Below, piece after piece: positions 17,082 to 26,071 of a DNA stretch of 64,000 nt (within the stretch, counting starts at the first letter, position 1; each line of letters opens with the position of its first letter). The stretch is from contig JACFMR010000018.1 of NCBI GenBank assembly GCA_019455245.1, positions 1 to 64,000 on the forward strand, read 5' to 3'. The stretch is from Opitutaceae bacterium (lineage in GTDB: Bacteria > Verrucomicrobiota > Verrucomicrobiia > Opitutales > Opitutaceae). The position numbers and the translations under genes are program-made. A model generated the notes under the pieces. It saw only the letters and a list, made by a program, of their open reading frames with translations, was not told where the DNA came from and ran no database searches.

Positions 17082-19441
17082 TACTTGAATTCGATGCCGG
17101 TCCAGCCGGTCCAATCGAAGGCGTATTCCGCGTTGGGTCCGGGATCAATGCGCATGACGACATGACCGGTGCCATGGGGCAGTCGCACGGAAAAGTGCTG
17201 GAGTCCGCGGTCGTTGAGCTGCTTGACCGGATTGAGGAACCGCTCGTGCAGGATCACGCGGTCGCTGCCGTCGGTCCAATAAATGGTGAACTGCGCACCA
17301 TTGGTCCGGCCGCCGTTGCTGTAAGCGCCGCCCACGAAGCCGAAGTAGCCTTCCAGCATGCTGACGCCGGCCGGCACATCGAAGAACATCTGGCTGGGGG
17401 CGTGCAAAATCATGACCGTGCGCCCGTCGATGAGATCCTCGTTGGGCGGATTGTGCGCCTCGTAGGACACCGGGGCGTTGGAGAACATGTGAAACATGGC
17501 GTTGTTGGCCTGTTTGAAAAAGTCCTTCCCGGCGTCAGAAGGCGGCAGCGAGGAAAGGCGCAGGGTGAATTCGTCGCGGACGCAGTCGCGGTCTTGAGGG
17601 GCGGTGTCGAGGCGGATGCTGGCGACGCGGCGCTTGGGGTCGCCGCCGGCGGCACGCATGTATTCCAGCAGATCGTCGATCAGCGGATTGAGCATGAAGC
17701 CCGTGCGGCCGATCGGCCCGGGCAGACGATGCACGGTTTTGTTGCCCTGATGGTCGGTGATATGCAGAAAAACTTCGACCGGGCGGTAGAGAAACCGGCG
17801 AAGCTTGCCCAGCAAGGTGTAGCGGTAATCGATTTCGACCCAGAGGTTTTGCCCGGCGAGGTCGGCGAGATCGACGGACTCACCCAGCCGGTACGTGCCC
17901 TCGCGAATTGGGGCCGGTTCGTAATCGGCGGGATTGAAAGGACCGGGCTTGCGTTGCCAAAGGGCGAAGCCCTGTTCGGAGAAAAGATAACGGTAGCGTT
18001 GCACCAACAGGCGGAGGACATGGGGGTCGTCCATCGTGGACAGACGTCCATCAAGGGTCTGAAGTTTGAACAAAGCGAATTCCGGCGCGCGGTCCGAAGC
18101 GTAGAAATCCCGGTTCAGCCCGGCGAGGTAGGGGGTGTAGGCGGAGTAACCCTGAAATACCGGGCGCGGGGTGTAGTTGAAATCGTTGAACAGGGCCACG
18201 GCCTGTTCGAAGCCAAGCACGTCGATGGTGGAATCCCCCACCGTTTCGCTGACCTTGCGCAGCATGGCGGCATTGCGCGCAGCTTCGAATTTACCTTCGT
18301 AAATTTCCCGGGTGTAGGTTTCGCCACGGGCAAAGGCGACGTTGAGATTGATCGTGTTCTGGGCGTTGCCGAGGGCCCCACGAACCAGTCCCGGCAGGAT
18401 TTTTTCCATGCCGAGCAGGCAAATGAAGCCGGCCGCGAACAGCAGGGTTTGTTTCAGCCGGAGGAATTTAAGGCCGTCGGCCAAAAGGAGGGGCGATGAA
18501 ACTATGACGGAAAGGGCCGCGTAATAGTAACCGATCTGGTGGCCGTCGGCGCGGATGAAGCCGTGTTTCCAATTGACGTAGAGATAGCCGAAGGCCCCGA
18601 GGGACAGCGCGATGGTCTTGATCCGGTCGGGCGCGGTGAGGATGTTCAGCGCAAAGTAGGCGCAAATGAGAACCACCGTGGCCAGGGCGTGGTTAAGCTG
18701 GCTCGAATTGGGGGCCAGCCCCATGGCATCGAGGTAACCCTGGCTGATTTCCCATGAGCTGTGGAAATAGGCGGGCAAATTTGAAATGTGCTGACCGCAG
18801 AGGCGCCAGCCGATCAGGAACAGCCCGACGAAGATGAGCGGCGTACGGAGGGATTGCCAATGCCGCAAGCGGTACAGGGCGTGGGCGCCCGCCAACAGCA
18901 CCAGAAAGAAAGCCACCAGCATGTTGGTGAATTTCACCAACGACAGGATGACGAGCAGCATCTGCCAGAAGAGCGAGGTCCAGCGCCATGGCCGGTCACT
19001 GTTGCGCACCAAGGCGAGACCGGCAAAGGCGATGATGGTTTGGTGAATCGAGTCCTGATAGGACAGGCCAAACAAAAAGAAGAAACCAAAGAAGAAGATG
19101 CGGGAGTAGCCTTTGAGCTGTTTGGCGTGCCAAAATATCACCGCAGTAAAAACAACGGACTGGATGGCGTGCCACCAGATGAGCACCGACCAGTGGTCGC
19201 CCCAGTAGGTCTTGCCCATGGAGAAACCCAGCGGGCCGTACGTGAAGACCACGTCCTTGCCGAACTGGAGCCCCTCGAAAAAGAACCGGCCGATGGCCTG
19301 TCGCCAGGATGAATCCAGTTCGAGTACCGGGAACAGGGGCAGGGCGAACGCGACACCGACCATGGCGGTGAAGCCGAGGATGCGAAACAGCCAGTCGAGC
19401 AGGCGCGAACGTTCGGGTGCGGGGGAAGCGACAGTTTCCAT
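17081..19441 (-). CDS. polytopic GT-C-like protein with class I C-terminal beta module
   Basis: A 786-residue inner-membrane protein. About ten or more helices occupy residues 20-410; the first loop reads LELDSSWRQAIGRFF and FGKDVVFTYGPLGF, a recognisable signature of a large family of predicted GT-C transferases, with the Asp as candidate catalytic acid. A long soluble part (about 420-786) follows and ends in a module of roughly 110 residues: VSMLEGYFGF, AYSNGGRTNGAQFTIYW, HERFLNPVKQLNDRGLQ and a terminal DWTGW. The same module closes the proteins at 19478, 29541, 47084 and 49229. Function and acceptor are unknown. It lies in the 11-gene minus-strand run. Confidence 0.75.
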   Translation of the reverse strand: METVASPAPERSRLLDWLFRILGFTAMVGVAFALPLFPVLELDSSWRQAIGRFFFEGLQFGKDVVFTYGPLGFSMGKTYWGDHWSVLIWWHAIQSVVFTAVIFWHAKQLKGYSRIFFFGFFFLFGLSYQDSIHQTIIAFAGLALVRNSDRPWRWTSLFWQMLLVILSLVKFTNMLVAFFLVLLAGAHALYRLRHWQSLRTPLIFVGLFLIGWRLCGQHISNLPAYFHSSWEISQGYLDAMGLAPNSSQLNHALATVVLICAYFALNILTAPDRIKTIALSLGAFGYLYVNWKHGFIRADGHQIGYYYAALSVIVSSPLLLADGLKFLRLKQTLLFAAGFICLLGMEKILPGLVRGALGNAQNTINLNVAFARGETYTREIYEGKFEAARNAAMLRKVSETVGDSTIDVLGFEQAVALFNDFNYTPRPVFQGYSAYTPYLAGLNRDFYASDRAPEFALFKLQTLDGRLSTMDDPHVLRLLVQRYRYLFSEQGFALWQRKPGPFNPADYEPAPIREGTYRLGESVDLADLAGQNLWVEIDYRYTLLGKLRRFLYRPVEVFLHITDHQGNKTVHRLPGPIGRTGFMLNPLIDDLLEYMRAAGGDPKRRVASIRLDTAPQDRDCVRDEFTLRLSSLPPSDAGKDFFKQANNAMFHMFSNAPVSYEAHNPPNEDLIDGRTVMILHAPSQMFFDVPAGVSMLEGYFGFVGGAYSNGGRTNGAQFTIYWTDGSDRVILHERFLNPVKQLNDRGLQHFSVRLPHGTGHVVMRIDPGPNAEYAFDWTGWTGIEFK

Positions 19442-19477
19442 GAATGGGCAGAGGGTTAGTAATCGGAGGCCGGGCGT

Positions 19478-21571
19478 CTAGTGGTAATTTTCCAGCATGA
19501 GGTCGCTCCAGAAGGTCCAGTCGCTGGCGTTGTTGTCGGCGGGGCCGGGATTGATTTCGAGCGAAAGCAGACCGCCGGAGGGTGATGGGGGGATTTCAAG
19601 GCGGAAGGCCTGCGGGTCACGGTCCGCCGGCTCAGTCCGCGGATTCAGAAAACGTCGAAACAGCACCCCGGCGGCGCTGCCGTCGGGGGCCCAGCGCACC
19701 ACGAATTCCGCGCCGTCGGTGGGACCCTGATTGTCCGAGGCATAAGCGGCGGGACGTATGCCAAAACTGCCGCGCAGGGATCGGACATCGGCCGTAAGGC
19801 GATAACTGAGGACGGAAGGTGCGTGGACGAAAAACTCGAGCCGACCGTCCCGGATCTCGCGGCTGACCCCGTAGGGGGCGCGGACCGAGACGGGGTGAAG
19901 AGGGGTGGTCAGGATACCGAGCGTCAACCCGGCCATGGTGGCGGCCGGCACGGTTGTTTCGTCGACCGCGATTTCCGCTGCGGTGGAACGTCGCTGATAA
20001 AGGCGGAACCCCTGGGGCACGAATTGCTCCGGTGCGACCTGGGTGTAATGGGCCTGCAAATACCGATGAAAGGCCGGGAAATTGTCCGGCGGGTATTTGT
20101 TCCAGTGCCGGTTGGGGCCGGCGCTGCAATCAACGATGAACTGCGGTTGGTGTTTTTGCAGGTCAGCCAACAGATCTTCCATGGCCCCGGGCACAATGGC
20201 ATCGGTGGTGTCGCGGCCGGGCTCGACATTGGTCCAGGGGATGAGTCCGGTCAAAAACGACGCGTAGAGGAAGCGGCTGGCGGGTTTGCGATCGGAAAAA
20301 TAATAAATGTCCGGGTGATAGCCCCACACGAAGATGCGGTCAGCCGGCGTGCTGTGCTCGCGAATGAAGGCCGCGATGCGCGCGGAGGGATCTGCGGGCA
20401 GGGTGCGGCTGCGTGAGGCGATGCCCGCACTGCCGACTTGCCAAATCATGATGGCCAACAGCGCGCCTGCCCCGATTTTGCGGGGCCAGTTTCCGGAATT
20501 GGTGCGACGGATCCAGTGCGTTATTCCGGCCACGGTCAGACCGGCGCCGAGGCAGAATGCCGGCAGAAATTGGATGGCGTAGTGCTGGAAGTCCCGGCCG
20601 CCGGACGCGGCGCCGGCCAGCGAGGCCGCGGACCAGACCGCAAGGTAGGCCAAGAAGGGATTGTCGGAGCGCTCTGCTTCAGCCGGCGTTCGCTGGACCA
20701 AGCGGATCACCGTTGCGATGGCACCCAAGCCCCACAGGCCGATTAACAGAGGGGAAACCGAGGTTACCAGCTGGAACGGTCTGATGAAGGCCTCCAGGCG
20801 GTCCACCAACGAAGTTTCCGGACCGTAATATTCCAGGTTGTAGGTCCAGGTGTAGAACACGGCGTCGGACCACGCTCCACGCCAGATGAGCGGAAGCGCG
20901 GCGAGTGCCACCACTGCCAGCCAACCGGCGGCACCGGCTGCGAATCGCGAGATGAGCCAGCGCAGGCCCGGGTGTTCACGCCAGCCGAAGTAAGCGAGCA
21001 GCGCCAGCGGCGCGGCGACTTCGAGCAGCGCAGGCTGTTTGGAGAGAAAGGCACCGCCCAAAAGAGCGCCGGCCGCCAGTGCGTGCACCAGGCCCGGTTG
21101 CCGATTGCCGGAAAAAATCACCGCGGCGGCCGCGGCAGTGAAAAATGCGACAAACCACTCGGTGTTGATGGCGTTGGCATCGCCCTGAAACAGCGCCGCG
21201 GAACCGAGCACGACATAGAGAAAGCCGGCGCTCAACCCGCCAAGGTTGCGACCGGGTTTGCGCCCGGTCAGAAACAGCAGGAACCCGGTGGCGGCGATCA
21301 TCAACGCGACGGCGCAACGCGCGGCCCACAGGTTGTTTTCGCCAAACAGGGCGAAGAGGCCCGCGATGGCGTGGTAGGTCAGCGGCGTGCGTTGGTCGAT
21401 CGCGTCGCGATACATCACACCGCCTTCAAGCAGGACCCGGGCGGCCGCGGCGTGGATGGCTTCGTCCACATTCCAGAGCGGGTGATCAAAGGACGGCCAG
21501 CGCAGCCAGAGCGCCGTGGCCACCAAGCCGACCGCGGCCAGGAGCACGGTCCACTGCACGCGAAGCTTCAT
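19478..21571 (-). CDS. GT39/ArnT-like glycosyltransferase with class I C-terminal beta module
   Basis: A 697-residue membrane glycosyltransferase. After the first helix comes LWNVDEAIHAAAARVL (residues about 32-47), the Asp-Glu pair typical of ArnT/PMT-type enzymes, then YRDAIDQRTPLTYHAIAG, also characteristic. Helices fill residues 10-390. A periplasmic region follows, with FVWGYHPDIYYFSDR near 415, and the C-terminal class I module spans about 585-697 (GSFGIRPAAYASDN, TDGAEFVVRW, DWTFWSDLM). The family uses polyprenyl-phosphate-linked sugars on the periplasmic side. The start overlaps the stop of the upstream methyltransferase gene by 4 nt (ATGA). The added C-terminal module is not part of ordinary ArnT-like enzymes. 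Confidence 0.85.
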   Translation of the reverse strand: MKLRVQWTVLLAAVGLVATALWLRWPSFDHPLWNVDEAIHAAAARVLLEGGVMYRDAIDQRTPLTYHAIAGLFALFGENNLWAARCAVALMIAATGFLLFLTGRKPGRNLGGLSAGFLYVVLGSAALFQGDANAINTEWFVAFFTAAAAAVIFSGNRQPGLVHALAAGALLGGAFLSKQPALLEVAAPLALLAYFGWREHPGLRWLISRFAAGAAGWLAVVALAALPLIWRGAWSDAVFYTWTYNLEYYGPETSLVDRLEAFIRPFQLVTSVSPLLIGLWGLGAIATVIRLVQRTPAEAERSDNPFLAYLAVWSAASLAGAASGGRDFQHYAIQFLPAFCLGAGLTVAGITHWIRRTNSGNWPRKIGAGALLAIMIWQVGSAGIASRSRTLPADPSARIAAFIREHSTPADRIFVWGYHPDIYYFSDRKPASRFLYASFLTGLIPWTNVEPGRDTTDAIVPGAMEDLLADLQKHQPQFIVDCSAGPNRHWNKYPPDNFPAFHRYLQAHYTQVAPEQFVPQGFRLYQRRSTAAEIAVDETTVPAATMAGLTLGILTTPLHPVSVRAPYGVSREIRDGRLEFFVHAPSVLSYRLTADVRSLRGSFGIRPAAYASDNQGPTDGAEFVVRWAPDGSAAGVLFRRFLNPRTEPADRDPQAFRLEIPPSPSGGLLSLEINPGPADNNASDWTFWSDLMLENYH

Positions 21572-22317
21572 GGCCGGTCGGGGTTGTCCGGTGAATTAGC
21601 CGGACCTTTTTCCGCGACGAGAAACAAGGATTGGGCCAGGCGGTTGACCAGCGGGATCCGATCGAGCAGATCGCTGGCCGCGACCACCGGGGGCACGAGG
21701 CCAGTCGGGGTGTTGGGCAACAAAAAATCCCGCGTGGTGACCCGGATGTTGACGTAACCGGCGGTGTGCAACCGGCGGTGAATATAACGTGGAGTGAACG
21801 CCATTTCGTCGGGTTCCAGCTTTGCTTTCAGCCGGAGCGGAGCGAAGGAGAAGATCAACCAGACGTAGGGATTCCACAGGTTGGGCTCCCAGAAAATCAG
21901 CCGGCCGCCGGGTTTGAGCCAGCGCCGCAGTGCGGGCAGGACGGTGTCGAGGTGATGATACAGGTGGTGCAGGATGCCATTGCCGGTGATGGCGTCGTAG
22001 CGGTCCGCGCCGGCGGCGGGGATCTGTCGCGTCAGGTCGGCCAGCATGAAGTCAAGGTTGGGCCGCCGGTGTTCAGCGCGGGCGTGGGCGATGAATTTTT
22101 CCGAGATGTCCACCCCGGTTACATGGGCGTCGGTTTGTTCGGCCAATTGGCGGGCCATTTCACCCATGCCGCAGCCCAGCTCGAGCAGGTGGCGCGGGCC
22201 GGCGTTCGCGGGCAGGGCCTGAATGATCGCTGCGGCCCGACGCCGCAGCCGCAGGGCCTGGGCCGGACCGGGGGCGAAAATCTGATTGTGACCCTGTTCG
22301 TCGACGATGTTGGCCAT
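21568..22317 (-). CDS. class I SAM-dependent methyltransferase
   Basis: A 249-residue methyltransferase with motif I LLELGCGMGEMA near residues 43-54, VTGVDISEKFIAHA for strand 2, and DAITGNGILHHLYHHLD for motif IV. After the catalytic domain a short hydrophobic stretch (NPYVWLIFSFAPLRLK) suggests contact with the membrane or a lipid-linked substrate. It is 3 nt downstream of another methyltransferase gene and overlaps the next gene by 4 nt, so it is co-translated with the glycan genes. Methylation of a sugar hydroxyl is the likely role; the substrate is not evident. Confidence 0.85.
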   Translation of the reverse strand: MANIVDEQGHNQIFAPGPAQALRLRRRAAAIIQALPANAGPRHLLELGCGMGEMARQLAEQTDAHVTGVDISEKFIAHARAEHRRPNLDFMLADLTRQIPAAGADRYDAITGNGILHHLYHHLDTVLPALRRWLKPGGRLIFWEPNLWNPYVWLIFSFAPLRLKAKLEPDEMAFTPRYIHRRLHTAGYVNIRVTTRDFLLPNTPTGLVPPVVAASDLLDRIPLVNRLAQSLFLVAEKGPANSPDNPDRP

Positions 22318-22320
22318 GGC

Positions 22321-23097
22321 TTATTTTTCCAAAACCAAGGTGTAGCCGAGCGGGTCGTCGGTTGAGCCCCAGCCCAGCAGAATGCCGGCGTGACCCAGCA
22401 GCAAGGCGACCAACAAGAAAGGGAGGGCGAGCAGGGCGGCCAGCAAACGCAGCGGCACCCAGAGCAGATCCGTCGCGCCGTTCGGCTGCAGGCGGAGGAG
22501 GTTGCGGACATATGCCACCACGACCTTGGAAGCGATGACGGTGAAATCTGTGCCCCGCGGGGTGATGCTGCACCGGCTGAAATTCGAGAAGAGCCGCGCC
22601 AACATGCTGGGCGTGTAACGGTGATAATCGTGGGGTTGGTAGTGGAAACGGGCCGACCACGGCAGGGTGACGATGGCGCGACCGCCGGGTTTGAGCACGC
22701 GTTGGAGCTCGGCGACGAACGGTCCGGGCTCCGGTACATGTTCCAGCACCTCGGTGCACAGGACGGCGTCAAAAGTGCCGTCGTCGAAGGGGATGGTTTT
22801 CCCGTCGTAATAAATGACGTCGGGGTTGGCGTAGCCAAAACTTGCCGCGGTTTCCACATCGATGCCCTGATAGCGCACCTGCGTTGAATCCAACAGGTGC
22901 CGGAAGGGGCTGTTGCCGCAACCGATGTCGAGCACGCGTCCGCGCCAGCCGGGCAGTTCGCGGCGGAGATCACGATGAATGGTGTTCGTCTGCAGGTCGG
23001 CGAGCAGGCGCAACCGGTAGGCGAACCTGCGTCCGGGCGTGTCGGGCGCCCAATGGGCGCGCGGTTGGAAACCTTCGTTGGAGGCGGAGGACGGCAA
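22321..23097 (-). CDS. class I SAM-dependent methyltransferase with C-terminal membrane segment
   Basis: A methyltransferase of about 258 residues. Motif I is VLDIGCGNSPFRHLL near residue 50; YQGIDVETAASFGYANPDV and FDAVLCTEVLEHV are strand-2 and motif IV regions. The C-terminus carries a long hydrophobic stretch (LLAALLALPFLLVALLLG), so it should sit at the membrane. The open frame has no ATG between the previous stop (23109) and the catalytic domain; I take the in-frame TTG at 23097, and a later TTG in AYRLRLL is an alternative. It lies 11 nt behind the epimerase-GT2 fusion gene. Likely modifies a lipid-linked glycan intermediate. Confidence 0.78.
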   Translation of the reverse strand: MPSSASNEGFQPRAHWAPDTPGRRFAYRLRLLADLQTNTIHRDLRRELPGWRGRVLDIGCGNSPFRHLLDSTQVRYQGIDVETAASFGYANPDVIYYDGKTIPFDDGTFDAVLCTEVLEHVPEPGPFVAELQRVLKPGGRAIVTLPWSARFHYQPHDYHRYTPSMLARLFSNFSRCSITPRGTDFTVIASKVVVAYVRNLLRLQPNGATDLLWVPLRLLAALLALPFLLVALLLGHAGILLGWGSTDDPLGYTLVLEK

Positions 23098-23108
23098 GGC
23101 GGGGCGGG

Positions 23109-25154
23109 TCAGCCGCGACGTTCGCGGCAGGTTTGGCGGACCTCGGCGAGGAACCGGGAAATTTCTTCCTCTCCGTGGAGATCGCCGCGGCCCGAAAAGA
23201 TGCCGGCCCGGATATAACGCGGCCGGGCCTTGGTTTCCTCCAGCACCTTGCCCAGGTAATCGCCGAGGATGCTGAGGGAGAGCAGTTGCATGCCGCCGAG
23301 GCCGAGCACGAGCAGAATGATGGTGGTGATGCCAGGGGCGTTCTGCGGCGGACTGACGAGGTAATAAATGAGGTAGAAGAAGGAAAGCGCCATGCTGAGG
23401 GCGAACAGCGCGAGGCCGAAACCCTGGATGTAGTGCAGCGGCTTGAGGCTGAAGGAGAAGATGGCCTTCTTCGCCCACCAGATATTTTTGAAGAAATTGT
23501 TGGTCGTGCGGCCGAACATGCGTTCGGGGCGCACATAAGGCACGCCGGTCTGCTTGAAGCCGACCCAGGCCCGCAGCCCGCGCATGAAAAGATCCCGTTC
23601 CGGGAAGCGGAGCAGGTGGTCCACCACCTTCCGGTCGATGAGCGAGAAATCACCGGCATCGACCGGCATTTCCACTTCGGAAAGATGACGGAGCACGCGG
23701 TAAAACGCCTTGTAGAGAAACTGCATGTGCACGGCGGCCTCACGTTTGACGCGCACGCCATAGACCACCTCGAAGCCCTGCTTCCATTGTTGGTAGAACG
23801 CCTCGATGGTCTCCGGGGTGTCCTGCAGATCTCCGTCGAGCAAAATGACGGCGTCGCCCGTGGCGATTTCCATGCCGCTGAGGAACGCGCTCTGGGAGCC
23901 GAAATTGCGGGAGTGGGAGATACCCACGACGTGGGCATCACTGGCGCAGAGTCCGCGGATGACCGCCTCGTCGTTGGTCGGGCTGCGGTCGTTAACGAAG
24001 ATGATCTCGTAATCGACGCCGAGTTTGCGGAACACGGCCGTGAGGCGCTCGTGCATGTGCGGGATGGCCTCGTGATCGCGGTAGCAGGCCACCACGGCGG
24101 ATAGCTTTTCGGTTTTCGGCGCAACGGCGGCGAAGCGCACGTGCGGCTCCGCCTCTCGTTCCCATGCTGCGGTGACCTCCAAGCCCCGGGTGAAATCGAT
24201 GCGCGACTCCCAGTCCAGTTCGGCCTTGGCGCGGGCCGGATTGCCATACCAGTTGGCGAGGTCCCATTTGCGCCCGGACATCGAGCCGAACGTGGGCTCG
24301 TCCGGGATCGAGAACTGGCGGCGGGCGGCCGCGGCCACATCTGCGAGCGTGGTTTTTGTGCCCGTGGCGATGTTGTAGCTGCGGCCGGGAGTCTGGCGGC
24401 AACTGGTCAGGGCGGCTTTGACGAAGGCGCGGTTGCAGTCGTCCACGTAAACGAAATCGCGGGAAACGGCCGGGTCGACCAGCGGCGGGTATTTGCCCTG
24501 CAATCCGAGCCGCACCAAAGTGGGAATAAGGCGATCGCGCTCCTCCCACGGACCGTAGACCGAATACAGCCGCAGGTGGGTGCAAGGGAAGGAACGCAAA
24601 CGACCGTAATACCCGAGCAGGTAGGAGGTCGCGGCCTTCGACACGGCATAATCGCTGTTGGGCTGCAGCAGGTCGTCCTCCGCCGGCGCGGCGCAGTTGA
24701 GGCCGTACTCCGAGGAAGTGCCCGCATGCACGAAGGCATCGCAACCGGTTTCGGCCAGCGCCTGGATCAGGTTGAGCGTGCCGAGATAGTTGACCTCGTG
24801 AATGCGCCGGGCCTGATTCTGCCGTTCGTAGGCACCGTAGGCGGAAAGATTGAATACCGTCTTGGGCTGGTGCTTGCGGACCGCCTCAACGACCTCCTGC
24901 CCCCGGGTGATGTCGAGGTTCAGGCGGTTGCCATAGGGGCTGTGCAACAACCGCCAGCTGTTCTCCGCCTGACGCGAGACGGCGTAAACATCGTTGCGGA
25001 TGCGGGAGAGGGAAAAGAACAGCTTGGCCCCGATGAAACCGGCGGCGCCGACCACCCAGACGGGGCCCTGCAGGCGCCGCACGTCCTCGCGGTCTTGGTC
25101 GGTCCAGAGATCGGACCAGAGGTCAGGGGTGGCGGGCGTGGCGGGATTGGACAT
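23109..25154 (-). CDS. fusion of NAD-dependent epimerase/dehydratase and GT2 glycosyltransferase
   Basis: A 681-residue two-enzyme fusion. The first part (about 1-345) is an extended SDR: NAD loop GAAGFIG at 36-42, and YAVSK near residue 170 with Tyr and Lys intact. The second part (about 350-681) is a GT2 enzyme of the GtrB/polyprenyl-phosphate sugar type: LSAVVACYRD near 352, IIFVNDRSPTND near 385, DGDLQDTPE near 439, then two membrane helices near 580-640. One polypeptide could thus make a nucleotide sugar and load it on polyprenyl phosphate. No frameshift or internal stop is seen and the linker is short. It follows the transketolase genes by 5 nt, so its sugar may derive from their product. 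Confidence 0.88.
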   Translation of the reverse strand: MSNPATPATPDLWSDLWTDQDREDVRRLQGPVWVVGAAGFIGAKLFFSLSRIRNDVYAVSRQAENSWRLLHSPYGNRLNLDITRGQEVVEAVRKHQPKTVFNLSAYGAYERQNQARRIHEVNYLGTLNLIQALAETGCDAFVHAGTSSEYGLNCAAPAEDDLLQPNSDYAVSKAATSYLLGYYGRLRSFPCTHLRLYSVYGPWEERDRLIPTLVRLGLQGKYPPLVDPAVSRDFVYVDDCNRAFVKAALTSCRQTPGRSYNIATGTKTTLADVAAAARRQFSIPDEPTFGSMSGRKWDLANWYGNPARAKAELDWESRIDFTRGLEVTAAWEREAEPHVRFAAVAPKTEKLSAVVACYRDHEAIPHMHERLTAVFRKLGVDYEIIFVNDRSPTNDEAVIRGLCASDAHVVGISHSRNFGSQSAFLSGMEIATGDAVILLDGDLQDTPETIEAFYQQWKQGFEVVYGVRVKREAAVHMQFLYKAFYRVLRHLSEVEMPVDAGDFSLIDRKVVDHLLRFPERDLFMRGLRAWVGFKQTGVPYVRPERMFGRTTNNFFKNIWWAKKAIFSFSLKPLHYIQGFGLALFALSMALSFFYLIYYLVSPPQNAPGITTIILLVLGLGGMQLLSLSILGDYLGKVLEETKARPRYIRAGIFSGRGDLHGEEEISRFLAEVRQTCRERRG

Positions 25155-25159
25155 GCGGT

Positions 25160-26068
25160 TCAGGCAATCAAGGGAGTAACGGTAGTCTTGACCGCGGCAA
25201 GATCGAGACCGGACTGCTGCTGATGGAAGTGCTGGCTGCCGTAACGACCCGTGGGATAACCATGGGCGTGCAGGTGGTGCAGACGGAATGGGACGCCAGC
25301 CATGGCAAGCAATGCGCTCAGGTGTTCGCCGACACCACCGCGGGCCACATGCTCCTCGACGACCAACAGACGGCCGGTGCGACGCACACTGTCCGCGAGG
25401 GCTGCATCAAGCGCAGGCAATGGAAGCCGGGAGATGGCACAGACCTCGCATTTCCCGGTGTGGGCGAGCCAGTCGAGCAATGGCGGCAGCACCGGTCCGA
25501 TACCCACGACAGTCAGTTTTGGATTGGCAGGCTTGACGAGCAGGCGGGTGGGGGCAAACGCAGGCATGGGGCCGAGTGACTCCGGCCAGTTGGCAAGCCC
25601 AAGCCGAAGGTAGGCGGGGCCGGCGTGGGAAAAAAATGCATCGGCGGCGGCCGGGACGTCCGAATTGCAGAGGGGGACGAAGCAGGCGAAGTTCGGCAGA
25701 CAGGAAAGGACGGCGAGGTCCTCCAACGCGTGGTGGCTCGCACCCATGATGCCGTAGCCGTAACCACCGCCGTTGCCGACGATCTTCACCGGCAAATTAT
25801 GCAGCGCAACGTCGAGCCGGATCTGCTCGTAAGGGCGGAAAACGGCGAAAGGGGCGATGCTGTAACAGAGCGGCAGCAGACCTTGCCGCGCGAGGCCGGC
25901 GGCCACTGAAATCATGTTCTGCTCGCTGACGCCCATGTTGACGAAGCGGTCGCCGAGGGCGTCGCGCACATTTTCGAGCGCGGCGTAGCCCAGGTCGCCG
26001 GTGAGGAAAATCAGACGGGCTTCGCGACGGCCGGTTGCCTCGGCCCAAAGTGAGAATTCCTTGCGCAT
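25160..26068 (-). CDS. transketolase C-terminal subunit (pyrimidine-binding half)
   Basis: A 302-residue protein covering the pyrimidine-binding and C-terminal domains of transketolase/1-deoxyxylulose-5-phosphate synthase-type enzymes. E49 in GVSEQN corresponds to the conserved Glu that activates thiamine diphosphate, and GYGIMGASHHALEDLAVL is the typical active-site segment. The other half is encoded 3 nt upstream, so the two chains should form one enzyme. Split transketolases of this kind occur in secondary and cell-surface sugar clusters, where they transfer a two-carbon ketol unit; a role in building an unusual sugar is inferred from the neighbours. The ATG at 26068 is clear. Confidence 0.88.
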   Translation of the reverse strand: MRKEFSLWAEATGRREARLIFLTGDLGYAALENVRDALGDRFVNMGVSEQNMISVAAGLARQGLLPLCYSIAPFAVFRPYEQIRLDVALHNLPVKIVGNGGGYGYGIMGASHHALEDLAVLSCLPNFACFVPLCNSDVPAAADAFFSHAGPAYLRLGLANWPESLGPMPAFAPTRLLVKPANPKLTVVGIGPVLPPLLDWLAHTGKCEVCAISRLPLPALDAALADSVRRTGRLLVVEEHVARGGVGEHLSALLAMAGVPFRLHHLHAHGYPTGRYGSQHFHQQQSGLDLAAVKTTVTPLIA

Positions 26069-26071
26069 GGT

